48,645 nt of DNA from Alphaproteobacteria bacterium (lineage in GTDB: Bacteria > Pseudomonadota > Alphaproteobacteria > Reyranellales > Reyranellaceae). Positions 24,260 to 35,700 of this stretch are shown one piece after another (positions within the stretch are counted from its first letter, which is position 1; the number at the start of each line of letters is the position of its first letter). The notes beneath the pieces were generated by a model, which did not search any database, was not told the origin of the DNA, and saw only the letters and a list, made by a program, of their open reading frames with translations. Position numbers and translations under genes: made by a program. The stretch is taken from the NCBI GenBank assembly GCA_947474005.1, contig CANJHI010000020.1:1-48645 (forward strand), in the 5' to 3' direction.

Positions 24260-24577
24260 ATGGCGCTCGACAAGGATACTGTGGCACGCATCGCGCGGCT
24301 TGCCCGTCTGAAAGTCCCGGACGAGGACCTGGCGCCGCTGGCTGGCGAGCTGTCGGGAATTTTCGCCTGGATCGAGCAGTTGAACGAGGTCGACACACGG
24401 GACGTCGAGCCGCTGTCGAGCGTGTCCGACGTGACCCTGCCGATGCGCGCCGACAAGGTGACCGACGGCGGCATGGCCGCCAAGGTGCTGGCCAATGCTC
24501 CGGGCGGCGCCGTCTATATCGACTCGTCCGACAAGAATGCCGGCGGCTTCTTCACCGTTCCCAAGGTGGTGGAGTAG
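24260..24577 (+). CDS. gatC: Glu-tRNA(Gln)/Asp-tRNA(Asn) amidotransferase subunit C
   Basis: This 105-residue GatC stabilises the GatA-GatB interface in the complex that converts mischarged Glu-tRNA(Gln) or Asp-tRNA(Asn). The pattern 'VARIARLARLKVPDEDLAPL..EL..IFAWIEQLNEVDT..VEPL' and the terminal 'FFTVPKVVE' are standard. GGAG stands about 9 bases before the ATG. It is 3 bases before gatA and clearly co-transcribed with it. gatB is not next but 8.2 kb to the right. Confidence 0.97.
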   Translation: MALDKDTVARIARLARLKVPDEDLAPLAGELSGIFAWIEQLNEVDTRDVEPLSSVSDVTLPMRADKVTDGGMAAKVLANAPGGAVYIDSSDKNAGGFFTVPKVVE

Positions 24578-24580
24578 GCC

Positions 24581-26053
<1,473 letters not shown>

Positions 26054-26065
26054 AATCCTCGAACC

Positions 26066-26087
26066 CCTCTCCATTCAAATGGAGAGG
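26066..26087. repeat. 22-bp inverted repeat at the left edge of the gatA-gatB insertion
   Basis: CCTCTCCATT (26066-26075) and AATGGAGAGG (26078-26087) are perfect arms around CA. The core CATTCAAATGG is found again in inverted form near 26559-26569 on the other side of the decayed DUF559 gene. It lies just after the gatA stop and includes the stop codon of the DUF559 remnant. No T-run follows, so it is not a clear terminator. Confidence 0.75.
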
Positions 26088-26460
26088 CGCCCCGCGTCGG
26101 CGCTGTTTACGGCGCCTTTGGTGGAGGGGGCAGCGCTGCGGGTAAGCGCTTCGAAGATCGTCTCAAGGACTCCTTCGGTTCCGCTCAGCACTTCGCCGTT
26201 CCAGAATCGCAGGACCCTGAAGCCCGCCGACCTCGAGAAATTGTCGCGTCAGGTGTCGTAGGCATCTGATCGGCATGCTGGCTGCCATCGAGCTCGACGA
26301 TGACTTTGGCCGAGATGGAGACGAAGTCACAAATATATAGCCCGACCTGATGCTGGCGACGGAATTTGAGACCACCGAGTTGACGGCGGCTCAGGCGATT
26401 CCACAGGAGGCGTTCGGAGGCGGTGGGGATTCACTCGCATGTCGCGAATGTGACGGAGCA
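26075..26460 (-). pseudogene. Decayed DUF559 endonuclease-like gene
   Basis: Read leftwards in pieces, this region encodes a DUF559 (Vsr-like restriction-endonuclease fold) protein. One frame gives ASERLLWNRLSRRQLGG, LKFRRQHQVGLYICDFV and ISAKVIVELDGSQHAD; another gives FRVLRFWNGEVLSGTEGVL then ETIFEALTRSAAPS. An extra C near 26424-26429 breaks the start, a second frameshift lies near 26260, and an in-frame TGA at 26249-26251 interrupts the middle. No intact version can be made. The stop of the C-terminal frame falls inside the 26066-26087 palindrome. No function remains; it marks a mobile or disposable island. The 5' limit is approximate. Confidence 0.75.
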
Positions 26461-26529
26461 AGAGTGTAATAGGGCGCAACAAAACAGCGTAAGTATGATT
26501 AGTTTACAACTAAAGAGGGTATATCTATG

Positions 26530-26573
26530 ACCCCTCCGCCCTTCGGGGACGCCGCCTCATTTGAATGGGTAGG
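26530..26573. repeat. Intergenic mosaic repeat at the right edge of the DUF559 remnant
   Basis: CCCCTCCGCCCTTCGGGG (26531-26548) is a short hairpin. It is followed by CCTCATTTGAATGGGTAGG (26555-26573), whose core CATTTGAATGG matches the reverse complement of the 26066-26087 repeat in 11 of 12 bases. The 26470-26530 stretch before it is unusually AT-rich for this genome. The two related repeats flank the remnant in opposite orientation. 26574-26649 holds only the leader of the next gene. Confidence 0.55.
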
Positions 26574-26649
26574 AGAGTTTATTTCGGCCTGCAATGCGGT
26601 CGGCGAGAGGTTTTTGCGTTAGACTTCCGGCAACCCGGGAGAAACGAAC

Positions 26650-28361
26650 ATGGCGGCATTCGACCTTGTGGTGCGTGGCGGCAACGTGGCGGATGGCACC
26701 GGTGCGGCGATCAGGGAAGCCGATGTCGCAGTGAAGGATGGCCGGATCGCCGCCGTCGGCAAGGTGAGCGGGCAGGGTGCCGAGGAAATCGCCGCCAAGG
26801 GCCTGCTGGTCACGCCGGGCTTCGTCGACATCCACACTCATTACGACGGCCAGGCGACCTGGGATTCGCATCTGCAGCCATCGAGCTGGCACGGCGTCAC
26901 CACGGCGGTGATGGGCAATTGCGGCGTCGGCTTTGCGCCGGTGAAGATCGAGGACCGCCAGCGCCTGATCGAATTGATGGAAGGCGTGGAAGACATTCCC
27001 GGCGCTGCGCTCGACGAGGGCCTGAGCTGGTCGTGGGAATCGTTCGGCCAGTATCTCGACGCGCTTGCGGCCAAGCCGCGTGACATGGATCTCGGCGCCC
27101 AGCTCCCGCACGGCGCGCTGCGTGTGTTCGTGATGGGCGAGCGCGCCGCCAAGCTCGAGGAGGCGACCTCAGAGGAGGTGGCGCAGATGCGCCTGCTGAC
27201 GGCGCAGGCGATGCATGATGGTGCGCTCGGCTTCTCGACCTCGCGCACGCTCAACCACCGAACCGTGAAGGGCGATCCGACGCCGTCGCTGCGCGCTTCC
27301 GAAGAGGAGCTGCTCGGCATCGCGCTCGGCATGAAGGATGCGGGCCGCGGCGTCATCGAATTCATCTCCGACTTCAATACGCCGAACCCCGAGAGCGAGT
27401 TTGCGATGCTCGACCGGTTGCTCACGGCGTCGGGCCGTCCGTTCTCGGTGTCGCTGGCGCAGAGCCACGCGCGCCCCGAGGGCTGGCGCCGCCTGCTCGG
27501 CCTGGTCGATGGGCTGGCCGCCAAGGGTCACAGTGCCAAGGCGCAGGTGGCACCGCGGCCGATCGGCGTGCTGCAGGGCCTGCAGGCGAGCCGCACTCCG
27601 TTCTCGATGTGCGCCGCCTACAAGGCGATCCAGCACAAGACCGTGGCCGAGCGCCTCGCGATCATGCGCGATCCGGCGTTTCGCGCGCAGATCCTGAAGG
27701 AGAGCCACGAGCCGCTGCGTTCGGAGATGGCCGCGCGCCTCACCGACTTCGACCGCATGTTCCCGCTGGGCGATCCACCGGACTACGAGCCACCGCAGGA
27801 GAACTCGCTGGGCGCCCGCGCGCGCCGCGAGAACCGCGATCCGCGCGAGGTCGTCTATGACTATCTGATCGAGGGCGAGGGCAAGAACTTCATCTTCGCG
27901 CCCTTCGCCAACTACGCCGCCTATAACCTCGATTGCTGCAGCGAGATGATGCAGAGCCCGCACACGCTGATTGGCCTCGGTGACGGCGGTGCGCATGTCG
28001 GCCTGATCTCCGACGGCTCGTTCCCGACCTCGCTGCTGGCGCATTGGGGCCGTGACCGCAAGAGCGGCAGGCTCGATGTGTCATGGCTGGTCAAGCGTCA
28101 CACCCAGGACAACGCCAGGGCCGTCGGCCTGAACGATCGCGGCGTCGTGGCCGTCGGCAAGAAGGCCGATCTCAATGTCATCGACTTCGACAAGCTCAGG
28201 GTCGAGGCTCCGGTGATGAAGTGGGACCTGCCGGCCGGCGGCAAGCGCCTGCTGCAGAAGGCGCGCGGCTATCGCGCCACCGTCGTTTCCGGCGTCGTCA
28301 CCTACCGCGACGGCGAAGCGACCGGCGCGCTTCCGGGCCGGCTGGTCAGGGGCCCGCAGGC

Positions 28362-28365
<4 letters not shown>
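26650..28365 (+). CDS. D-aminoacylase / N-acyl-D-amino-acid amidohydrolase family
   Basis: This 571-residue cytosolic amidohydrolase is of the D-aminoacylase/urease-superfamily type. The metal motif is GFVDIHTHYDGQ (about 57-68, His62 and His64). 'GVTTAVMGNCGVGFAP' (about 87-102) carries the conserved Cys of D-aminoacylases. 'GLGDGGAHVGLISDGSFPT' near 440 contains the catalytic Asp. The end 'GKKADLNVIDFDKL' is the usual small beta domain. GGGAG lies 8 bases before the ATG. It shares a CTAG stop with the P450 gene on the other strand. The real substrate may be an N-acyl-D-amino acid or another cyclic or linear amide. Confidence 0.92.
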
Positions 28366-29582
<1,217 letters not shown>

Positions 29583-29592
29583 GGGAACCGCC

Positions 29593-29626
29593 TTGCAATA
29601 CGATACAGTTATGTATCGAGTTGCAA
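29593..29626. promoter_or_regulatory. Palindromic TetR-type operator between P450 and regulator
   Basis: CGATACA-GTTA-TGTATCG (29601-29618) is a perfect inverted repeat with 7-bp arms. TTGCAA on both sides (29593-29598 and 29621-29626) extends the symmetry to 34 bases with 13 of 15 positions matching. It is centred in the 62-base gap between the two divergent starts, the usual place for an autoregulating TetR operator. Confidence 0.82.
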
Positions 29627-29644
29627 TGTGATAGATTCCCTGTC

Positions 29645-30247
29645 ATGTCAAGAGTGCGCACGCGTCCGACCCGGGACGATACACGGGAGAAGTTGTTCGA
29701 AGCGGCGGCCGAGGTCTTCGAGGGACGCGGCATCGGTGCGGCAAGCATCGAGACGATCGCCGCTGCCGCTGGATTCACGCGTGGCGCGTTCTACTCAAAC
29801 TTCGAGAGCAAGGACGACCTGATCGTCGCCATGCTCGAGGATCACGTCGCGCGCTCGCTCGAGCACCACCAGCAGCTTCTGGCGCGCCACAAGACCCCGG
29901 CCGACTTCGTGGCGGCGCTCCGCGCTACCGAACGCAGCCGCCACGATCCGCTGGGCCGCGCGCCACTCCTGCACATGGAGCTGATCCTTTTCGTCGCGCG
30001 CGCGGAGAAACGCCGTCCGGAGCTCGCCAAGCGCCTACGGGCGCGGCGCAAGCTGGTTGCCGACATCGTCGTCGCCACGATGAGCGGAACGGCAAAGGGC
30101 AGGGTCGGCGACCCGGGCTGGGCGGGCGCGATGCTACTCGCACTCGAGGACGGCTTCCGCCTCCACCGCCTGATCGACCCGGACTCGACGCCGGCCGACA
30201 GCTTCTTCCGCGCCGTCGGCGAACTGCAGAAGCTGGCCGAGTCCTAG
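29645..30247 (+). CDS. TetR-family regulator of the P450 locus
   Basis: This 200-residue TetR repressor has the HTH at about residues 10-57: 'TREKLFEAAAEVFEGRGI', 'ASIETIAAAAGFTRGAFYSNF' and 'SKDDLIVAMLEDHV'. The remainder is the helical ligand-binding domain. ATG 29645 (MSRVRTRP) is preferred over an upstream TTG at 29621. It is divergent from the P450 with a 34-base palindrome between them, and ends 6 bases from the flavin monooxygenase stop on the other strand. It probably represses itself and the P450; the inducer is not known. Confidence 0.93.
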   Translation: MSRVRTRPTRDDTREKLFEAAAEVFEGRGIGAASIETIAAAAGFTRGAFYSNFESKDDLIVAMLEDHVARSLEHHQQLLARHKTPADFVAALRATERSRHDPLGRAPLLHMELILFVARAEKRRPELAKRLRARRKLVADIVVATMSGTAKGRVGDPGWAGAMLLALEDGFRLHRLIDPDSTPADSFFRAVGELQKLAES

Positions 30248-30253
30248 AAGCCG

Positions 30254-31717
30254 TCAGACCACAAGAGCCCGTAGGTAAGCCTCTGCGCCTGTCGCGTCGG
30301 CCGCGCCGCCGGCGAAACCGACATAGCCGTCGGGACGGACAAGGATCAGGTTCTGGCTGTCGAGCTTGTCGGTGGTGGGGGCTGCCTGGACCAGCTTCGG
30401 AAATTTTGCCGCAAGGCCTGCCACGGCATCGGCGAGCCCGATGGCAGTGAAGCGCGCCTTGGTGGTGTCCGGTGGAAGGCGATCCGGCCAGCGTTTGCCG
30501 GCCTTTGTTTCCTTCGCATGATGTGCGCCCTTCACCGTCAACGGACTGTCGGGATAGCCGATGTCGAGCTCGGCCAGCGTATTGGCCGCGGCGTGGCTGA
30601 GCTGCGGAAAGCCGAAAGCGAATTTTACCGCAGCATTGCGCAGGCCCTGGGCGATCGGATTGCGCATGATCGCCACTTCCGTCATCCGGCCGGCATTGGC
30701 CAGGACCTGGTCGCCGACGGCGCCACGCTCGATGGAGTAGCTGTCGAGCAGCGACGGCTTGCACACGCCGCCGATCACGAGGCTGAGCTTCCAGGCAAGG
30801 TTAAACGCATCCTGCATGCCTGTGTTCATGCCCTGGCCACCGGCCGGGCTGTGAATATGGGCAGCATCGCCGGCCAGGATGGCGCGGCCGCGGCTGTACT
30901 GGGAGACCTTGCGTTCGTTAATGTGGAACGCTGCCAGCCAATAGGCGTCCTTGATGACGAGGTTTCCGGAGCCGCGCTGCGTCAGGAGCGCCTGGATCTC
31001 CTCCAGGGTCGGGTCGGCGCGGTGGCCCGTGGCCACGCCAAGATCGGCGATGACGCGCCACCGTCCCTCGGTGATCGGGAAGAAGGCCAGGATGCCGTCC
31101 TTGTGCCAGAAGATGTGCAGACGATCCTCGGCATCGAGCCCGGTGAAGTGGCCGTCGGCCAGCGCCCAGTCGCTGGGCTGCGTCGTGCCATCAAAAATGA
31201 AGCCCAGCCCGTGCCGCACAACCGAATGGGCGCCGTCGCAGCCGATCAGCCAGTCCGCCGTCAGTGTTTCGGCCTCGCCGCTGGTCTTGCGGAGCAGGGC
31301 CTGCACTTGCGCGCCCTGATCGACGAAGCTTTCCAGCGCGACGTTGCGCTCGACCGCGACGCCGCGCTTTCGCAGGGTTTCGTCCAGGACGCGCTCGGTC
31401 TCGCTCTGGGGGATCATCAGCGCGTAGGGATAGATGCTGTCGATGCTGTCGAGGCTGATGTGCGCCATGACCTCCTTGCCATTGGAGATGTCCGCGCCGT
31501 GCACCTGCATCCCAGCCGCCAGAAATTCATCGACATATCCGGCGTGGTCGAACAGCTCCAGGGTGCGGCTCCACAGCACCAGCGCCTTCGACTTGTCCGT
31601 TCTTTCGGCGGCCTTATCGACGATGCGGACAGAGACGCCGTAGCGTGTCAGTTCATTCGCCAATGTCATGCCGACGGGGCCTGCCCCGGAAATGAGAACA
31701 TTTACGTTGCGCGCCAC
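30254..31717 (-). CDS. FAD-dependent aromatic monooxygenase (PheA/MhpA-type)
   Basis: This 487-residue class A flavoprotein monooxygenase has GAGPVGMTLANEL (GxGxxG, about 11-23), the NADPH/FAD DG motif LIGCDGAHSVVRHGLG (about 157-172) and the GD motif LAGDAAHIHSPAGGQGMNTG (about 281-300). The C-terminal thioredoxin-like part ends near 'LILVRPDGYVGFAG'. The family hydroxylates phenolic or polyketide aromatic rings with NAD(P)H and O2. It follows the two tricarboxylate-type receptors by 18 bases on the same strand, so uptake and ring attack may be linked. It is convergent with tetR. Substrate unknown. Confidence 0.92.
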   Translation of the reverse strand: MARNVNVLISGAGPVGMTLANELTRYGVSVRIVDKAAERTDKSKALVLWSRTLELFDHAGYVDEFLAAGMQVHGADISNGKEVMAHISLDSIDSIYPYALMIPQSETERVLDETLRKRGVAVERNVALESFVDQGAQVQALLRKTSGEAETLTADWLIGCDGAHSVVRHGLGFIFDGTTQPSDWALADGHFTGLDAEDRLHIFWHKDGILAFFPITEGRWRVIADLGVATGHRADPTLEEIQALLTQRGSGNLVIKDAYWLAAFHINERKVSQYSRGRAILAGDAAHIHSPAGGQGMNTGMQDAFNLAWKLSLVIGGVCKPSLLDSYSIERGAVGDQVLANAGRMTEVAIMRNPIAQGLRNAAVKFAFGFPQLSHAAANTLAELDIGYPDSPLTVKGAHHAKETKAGKRWPDRLPPDTTKARFTAIGLADAVAGLAAKFPKLVQAAPTTDKLDSQNLILVRPDGYVGFAGGAADATGAEAYLRALVV

Positions 31718-31735
31718 TTGGACCTCCGATGGGAC

Positions 31736-32716
31736 TTAGTCGCTCTTGATATTATTGTCCTTGATCACCTTGAACCAGCGTTCCTGTTCGCTCTTCTGGA
31801 AGGCGGCGAATTCCTCGGGCGAGCTGGCCACGATCTCCATGTCGATCAGTTCGGCGAACTTCTGCGCGACGTCGGGCGAGCGCGCCGCCTTGGTGAGCTC
31901 GACGCCCATGCGATCGACGATCGGTCGCGGCGTACCGGCCGGCACATAGACGCCCCACCATGAGTAGGTCGAATAGGTTTTCAGGCCTTGCTCGGCCAGG
32001 GTTGGCACATCCGGCAGGCTAGGCGCGCGCTTGTCGCCGGTGGTCGCGAGCGGCCGCAGCTTGCCGCTGCGGAAGTGCGGCTGCAGGGCGCCCAGCGTGG
32101 TGACGGTGATATCCGTGACGCCGGCCAGCACATCCTGCACCGTGGGCCCGCCGCCTTTGTAGTAGATCTGGTTGAGCTCGAAGCCGTTTGCCTTTTGCAG
32201 GTAGGCAGCCAGCAGCAGCGCGCCGCTCGCCGACAGCAATCCGACGCTCACCTTGCCGGGCCGCGCTTTCGCATCGGCGACGAGGTCGCCCATGGTGCGG
32301 TAGGGACGGTCGGGATGGCAGGCGACGGCCAGCGGTGCGCGGCCGACCAGCATCACATTGAAGAGGTCAGAGTCGGAGTAGGGAAGGTTCGGTGTGAAGG
32401 CGGGGCTGAGGATGTGACTGTCGAAAGTGATCATCCAGGTCTGGCCGTCGGGCGGCGCCTTGGCCGCGATGGCGGCCCCGATGGCACCTGCGGCGCCCGG
32501 CTTGTTGTCGATCACCGTCGCCCAGCCGGTGTTGTCGCTCACCTTGGCGGCAAGGAGACGGGCTACCGGATCGGTGGTGCCGCCAGGCGGGAAGGGCACG
32601 ACGACCCGGATCGGACCCTTGGGCCATTCAGCCCCCTTGTCCGAACTCTGCGCGCGGGCGAGGCTTGGAGCGGCGAGAGCCACCGCAGTTCCCGAAAGAA
32701 GCGTGCGGCGGCGCAT
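31736..32716 (-). CDS. Tripartite tricarboxylate transporter receptor (Bug family), copy 1
   Basis: This 326-residue periplasmic Bug/TctC receptor starts MRRRTLLSGTAVALAAPSLARAQ, a twin-arginine-like signal. Hallmarks are 'WPKGPIRVVVPFPPGGTTDPVAR', 'VIDNKPGAAGAIG' and 'WGVYVPAGTPRPIVDRM'. Both this copy and the next end in QERWFKVIKDN-x-IK-x-D, so they arose by duplication. It lies 2 bases after copy 2 and 18 bases before the monooxygenase. No TctA/TctB membrane subunits lie in the window, as is usual for many orphan Bug receptors. The ligand is a carboxylate or aromatic acid in known members; here it is unknown. Confidence 0.94.
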   Translation of the reverse strand: MRRRTLLSGTAVALAAPSLARAQSSDKGAEWPKGPIRVVVPFPPGGTTDPVARLLAAKVSDNTGWATVIDNKPGAAGAIGAAIAAKAPPDGQTWMITFDSHILSPAFTPNLPYSDSDLFNVMLVGRAPLAVACHPDRPYRTMGDLVADAKARPGKVSVGLLSASGALLLAAYLQKANGFELNQIYYKGGGPTVQDVLAGVTDITVTTLGALQPHFRSGKLRPLATTGDKRAPSLPDVPTLAEQGLKTYSTYSWWGVYVPAGTPRPIVDRMGVELTKAARSPDVAQKFAELIDMEIVASSPEEFAAFQKSEQERWFKVIKDNNIKSD

Positions 32717-32718
32717 GC

Positions 32719-33699
32719 TCAGTCCCCCTTGATGTCGTTGTCCTTGATGACCTTGAACCAGCGCTCCTGCTCGCTCTTCTGGTAGGCGGCGAAGTCTTCG
32801 GGTGAGCTGGTCAGGATCTCCATGTTGAACTGCTCGATGAATTTTTGCGTGACGTCGGGCGCGTTCACGGCCTTCTTGAGCTCGGCATTCATGCGATCGA
32901 TGATCGGGCGCGGCGTGCCGGTCGGCGCGTAGACGCCCCACCAAGAGTAGGACGGGAAGCTCTTCACGCCCTGCTCGATCAGCGTCGGCGTGTCGGGCAG
33001 CGCCGGCGTGCGCTTGTCGCCGGTCACGGCGATCGCCCGGACCTTGTTGGCGCGAATATGCGGACTGAACGAGGTCAGGCTGCCGATGGCGACGTCGGTG
33101 ACGCCGGCCAGGATGTCCTGGTTGAGCGGCCCGCCGCCCTTGTAGGGGATCAGGTTGAGGTCGACGTCGTTCTCTTTCTTGATCAGCGTCATCAGCACCA
33201 GCGCCTGGCTGGCGCCCAGGACGCCGATGCTGACCTTGCCGGGCCGTGCCTTCGCATCGGTGATCACTTCGGCGAACGTCTTGTAAGGGCGGTCGGGATG
33301 CGCGCAGATCGCCTGCGGCGTGCGGCCGATCAGCATGACGTTGAAGAGTTCCGAATCCTTGTACGGCAGGCCGGTCGCGAAGGCGGGATTGAGGATGTGG
33401 CTGTCGAAAGTGAGCATCCAGGTCTGGCCGTCGGGCGGCGCCTTGGCGGCGACTGCCGAGCCGACGGCGCCGGTGCCGCCCGGCTTGTTGTCGACGAGGA
33501 TGTTCCAGCCCGTGTTCTCGATCATCTTGGCCTGGATGATGCGGGCCACCGGATCGGTTGATCCGCCGGGCGGGAAGGGCACGATGATCTTGACCGGCCC
33601 CTTGGGCCAGTCGGCTTGCGCCCGCGCGATGGCGGGTGCGCCGAGTGTTGCGGCGGCGGCGGTGCCGACGAGCAGCGAACGGCGTTTGAACGTCGTCAT
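32719..33699 (-). CDS. Tripartite tricarboxylate transporter receptor (Bug family), copy 2
   Basis: This 326-residue paralogue of the next gene has the same length and fold, with the start MTTFKRRSLLVGTAAAATLGAPAIARAQ (twin-arginine-like). 'WPKGPVKIIVPFPPGGSTDPVAR', 'LVDNKPGGTGAVG' and 'WGVYAPTGTPRPIIDRM' match copy 1 closely, but the binding-pocket region (about 120-240) differs more. A good GGGAGGA lies upstream of the ATG. It is the first gene of a Bug-Bug-monooxygenase run. The two may bind related compounds of one catabolic pathway. Confidence 0.94.
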   Translation of the reverse strand: MTTFKRRSLLVGTAAAATLGAPAIARAQADWPKGPVKIIVPFPPGGSTDPVARIIQAKMIENTGWNILVDNKPGGTGAVGSAVAAKAPPDGQTWMLTFDSHILNPAFATGLPYKDSELFNVMLIGRTPQAICAHPDRPYKTFAEVITDAKARPGKVSIGVLGASQALVLMTLIKKENDVDLNLIPYKGGGPLNQDILAGVTDVAIGSLTSFSPHIRANKVRAIAVTGDKRTPALPDTPTLIEQGVKSFPSYSWWGVYAPTGTPRPIIDRMNAELKKAVNAPDVTQKFIEQFNMEILTSSPEDFAAYQKSEQERWFKVIKDNDIKGD

Positions 33700-33821
33700 A
33701 AAATCCTCCCAGAACTCAACGTCTTGTTGGAGACGAGCCTAAGCACGGTCGCCCATTGCGCAAGGTCTTACTTCAGCGATTTGACCGATGGAAAGCCCGA
33801 TCTTGTGCCGAAATTGTGGCG

Positions 33822-34160
33822 TCATCGTCTGTCGGAGATGGAGAAGGGGTTACCGTCCGGGTCCTTGCCCTCACAGCGCACGAGGCCGCCGCCTGCCATC
33901 AGCTTGGACATTTTGGCACCACGCCCGATCAGTTCCTCGCGCGCAGCAGCGATGTCTTTTGCCCAAAATCCGAGCTTGGGCGCTCGCTTGCCGACCGCCG
34001 ACGTGCCGTTGTGAAGGGCGACGACGCAGCCGTTGGCGTCGAATTCCTTCCAGCCTGGCTCGTCCTTGCGCAGCTTCAGCCCCAGGACGTCGCGATAGAA
34101 GGCGACCATGCCCGGCATGTTCTTGGTGAAAAGCACGATCCGCCGCAGGGAAAGGGTCAT
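33822..34160 (-). CDS. Small VOC/glyoxalase-fold protein
   Basis: This 112-residue single-domain VOC protein includes '[26 protein letters not shown]', 'ALHNGTSAV', '[20 protein letters not shown]' and '[17 protein letters not shown]'. These are the two beta-alpha-beta-beta-beta units of the fold, with the terminal Pro-x-Gly-Asn. GAGGAGG lies upstream of ATG 34160. It could be a dimeric metal enzyme or a drug-binding protein; the usual His/Glu metal ligands are not all visible. It is divergent from gatB with 81 bases between them. Confidence 0.85.
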   Translation of the reverse strand: MTLSLRRIVLFTKNMPGMVAFYRDVLGLKLRKDEPGWKEFDANGCVVALHNGTSAVGKRAPKLGFWAKDIAAAREELIGRGAKMSKLMAGGGLVRCEGKDPDGNPFSISDRR

Positions 34161-34206
34161 GGAATTGCCTCCTCGAGGGCTGCCAGCAGGGCACGAAACG
34201 TTTTTT

Positions 34207-34235
34207 TTGCCAAGTCGGGCCAAATTCCCTATTTA
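34207..34235 (+). promoter_or_regulatory. Possible promoter giving a near-leaderless gatB transcript
   Basis: TTGCCA (34207-34212, 5 of 6 to -35), 17 bases, then TATTTA (34230-34235, 3 of 6 to -10) stand just before the gatB ATG at 34242. Transcription would start about at the ATG, and no Shine-Dalgarno is seen before it. gatB is separated from gatCA, so it needs its own promoter. The -10 match is weak. Confidence 0.35.
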
Positions 34236-34241
34236 CCGGGC

Positions 34242-35690
34242 ATGTCACTCATCAAAGGCGAAACCGGCGATTGGGAAATCGTCCTTGGGCTAGAAGTTCA
34301 TGCCCAGGTCATTTCCGAGGCCAAGCTCTTCTCCGGCGCTCCGACCACGTTCGGCGCCGACCCCAACACCCAGGTGTCGCTGGTCGATGCCGCCATGCCC
34401 GGCATGCTGCCCGTCATCAACGAGCGCTGCGTCGAGCAGGCGGTGCGGACCGGGCTCGGGCTGAACGCCCAGATCCACCTGCGCTCGGTGTTCGACCGCA
34501 AGAACTACTTTTATGCCGACCTGCCGGCCGGCTACCAGATCTCGCAGTTCAAGGACCCGATCGTGGGTGAGGGCGTGGTCGAGATCGACCTGCCGGACGG
34601 CACGACCAAGAATATCGGGATCGAGCGCCTGCATCTCGAGCAGGATGCCGGCAAGAGCCTGCACGATCAGCACCCGAGCCAGACCTACGTCGACCTGAAC
34701 AGGTCGGGCGTGGCGCTGATGGAAATCGTCAGCCGGCCCGACATGCGCAATGCCGACGAGGCGGCGGCCTACCTCACCAAGATCCGCTCGATCGTGCGCT
34801 ATCTCGGCACCTGCGACGGCAACATGGATGAAGGCTCCATGCGCTGCGACGTCAACGTCTCGGTGCGCAAGCCCGGCGCCGATCTCGGCACGCGCTGCGA
34901 GATCAAGAACGTGAACTCGATCCGCTACGTGAAGCAGGCGATTGAGTACGAGGCACGACGCCAGGTCGAGATCATCGAGGGCGGTGGCAGGATCGTGCAG
35001 GAGACGCGCCTGTACGATCCCGGCCGCAACGAGACGCGCTCGATGCGCTCCAAGGAAGACGCGCACGATTACCGCTACTTCCCCGATCCCGACTTGCTGC
35101 CGCTGGTGCTGACGCAGGCGTTCGTCGACGGCATCAGGAAGAGCCTGCCCGAGCTGCCCGATGCGCGGAAAGCGCGCTTCATCAAGGAATACGGTCTGAC
35201 GCCCTACGATGCGGGTGTGCTGGTCCTCGAGAAGGAGACCGCGGCGTTCTTCGATACGGTGGCCAAGGGCCGCGACGCGAAGGAAGCTGTGAAACTCGTC
35301 ACGGGCGATTTCTTCGCGATGCTGAACCGGCGTGGCGCCACGATCGCGGAGTCGCCGATCAAGGCGGAGCATCTGGGCAAGCTGCTCGACCTGCAGGCCG
35401 ACGGCACGATCTCGGGCCGCATCGCCAAGGATCTGTTCGTCGCCATGGAGGAGACGGGCAAGGATCCGGCGGCTCTGGTCGAGGAGCGTGGCCTGAGGCA
35501 GGTCACCGACACCGGCGCCATCGAGGCCGCGATCAAGGCGGTGATCGACGCCAATCCGGGCCAGGTCACGGCCTACAAGGCCAAGCCCACCCTGATGGGC
35601 TGGTTCGTGGGGCAGGTCATGAAGTCGACCGGCGGCAAGGCCAACCCCAAGATCGTGAACGAGCTGCTGAAGAAGGCGCTCGACACCTGA
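34242..35690 (+). CDS. gatB: Glu-tRNA(Gln)/Asp-tRNA(Asn) amidotransferase subunit B
   Basis: This 482-residue GatB is the tRNA-binding kinase subunit of GatCAB. It has the opening '[14 protein letters not shown]', '[20 protein letters not shown]', '[16 protein letters not shown]', '[18 protein letters not shown]', '[17 protein letters not shown]', '[18 protein letters not shown]' and the C-terminal tail domain '[16 protein letters not shown]'. The length is complete. It is separated from gatC-gatA by 8.2 kb. The ATG at 34242 matches the usual GatB start ([12 protein letters not shown]). The lactonase-like gene follows after 10 bases. Confidence 0.97.
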   Translation: MSLIKGETGDWEIVLGLEVHAQVISEAKLFSGAPTTFGADPNTQVSLVDAAMPGMLPVINERCVEQAVRTGLGLNAQIHLRSVFDRKNYFYADLPAGYQISQFKDPIVGEGVVEIDLPDGTTKNIGIERLHLEQDAGKSLHDQHPSQTYVDLNRSGVALMEIVSRPDMRNADEAAAYLTKIRSIVRYLGTCDGNMDEGSMRCDVNVSVRKPGADLGTRCEIKNVNSIRYVKQAIEYEARRQVEIIEGGGRIVQETRLYDPGRNETRSMRSKEDAHDYRYFPDPDLLPLVLTQAFVDGIRKSLPELPDARKARFIKEYGLTPYDAGVLVLEKETAAFFDTVAKGRDAKEAVKLVTGDFFAMLNRRGATIAESPIKAEHLGKLLDLQADGTISGRIAKDLFVAMEETGKDPAALVEERGLRQVTDTGAIEAAIKAVIDANPGQVTAYKAKPTLMGWFVGQVMKSTGGKANPKIVNELLKKALDT

Positions 35691-35700
35691 GGAGGCCGCG

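Noticed and set aside
26163..26375. 70-codon minus-strand open frame in the gatA-D-aminoacylase gap
   Set aside because: Its translation has no similarity pattern. The DUF559 similarity is in the two other minus frames, so this is an out-of-frame shadow of the pseudogene.
26496..26531. Eleven-codon open frame in the AT-rich stretch after the DUF559 remnant
   Set aside because: It is too short, has no ribosome-binding site and runs into the mosaic repeat.
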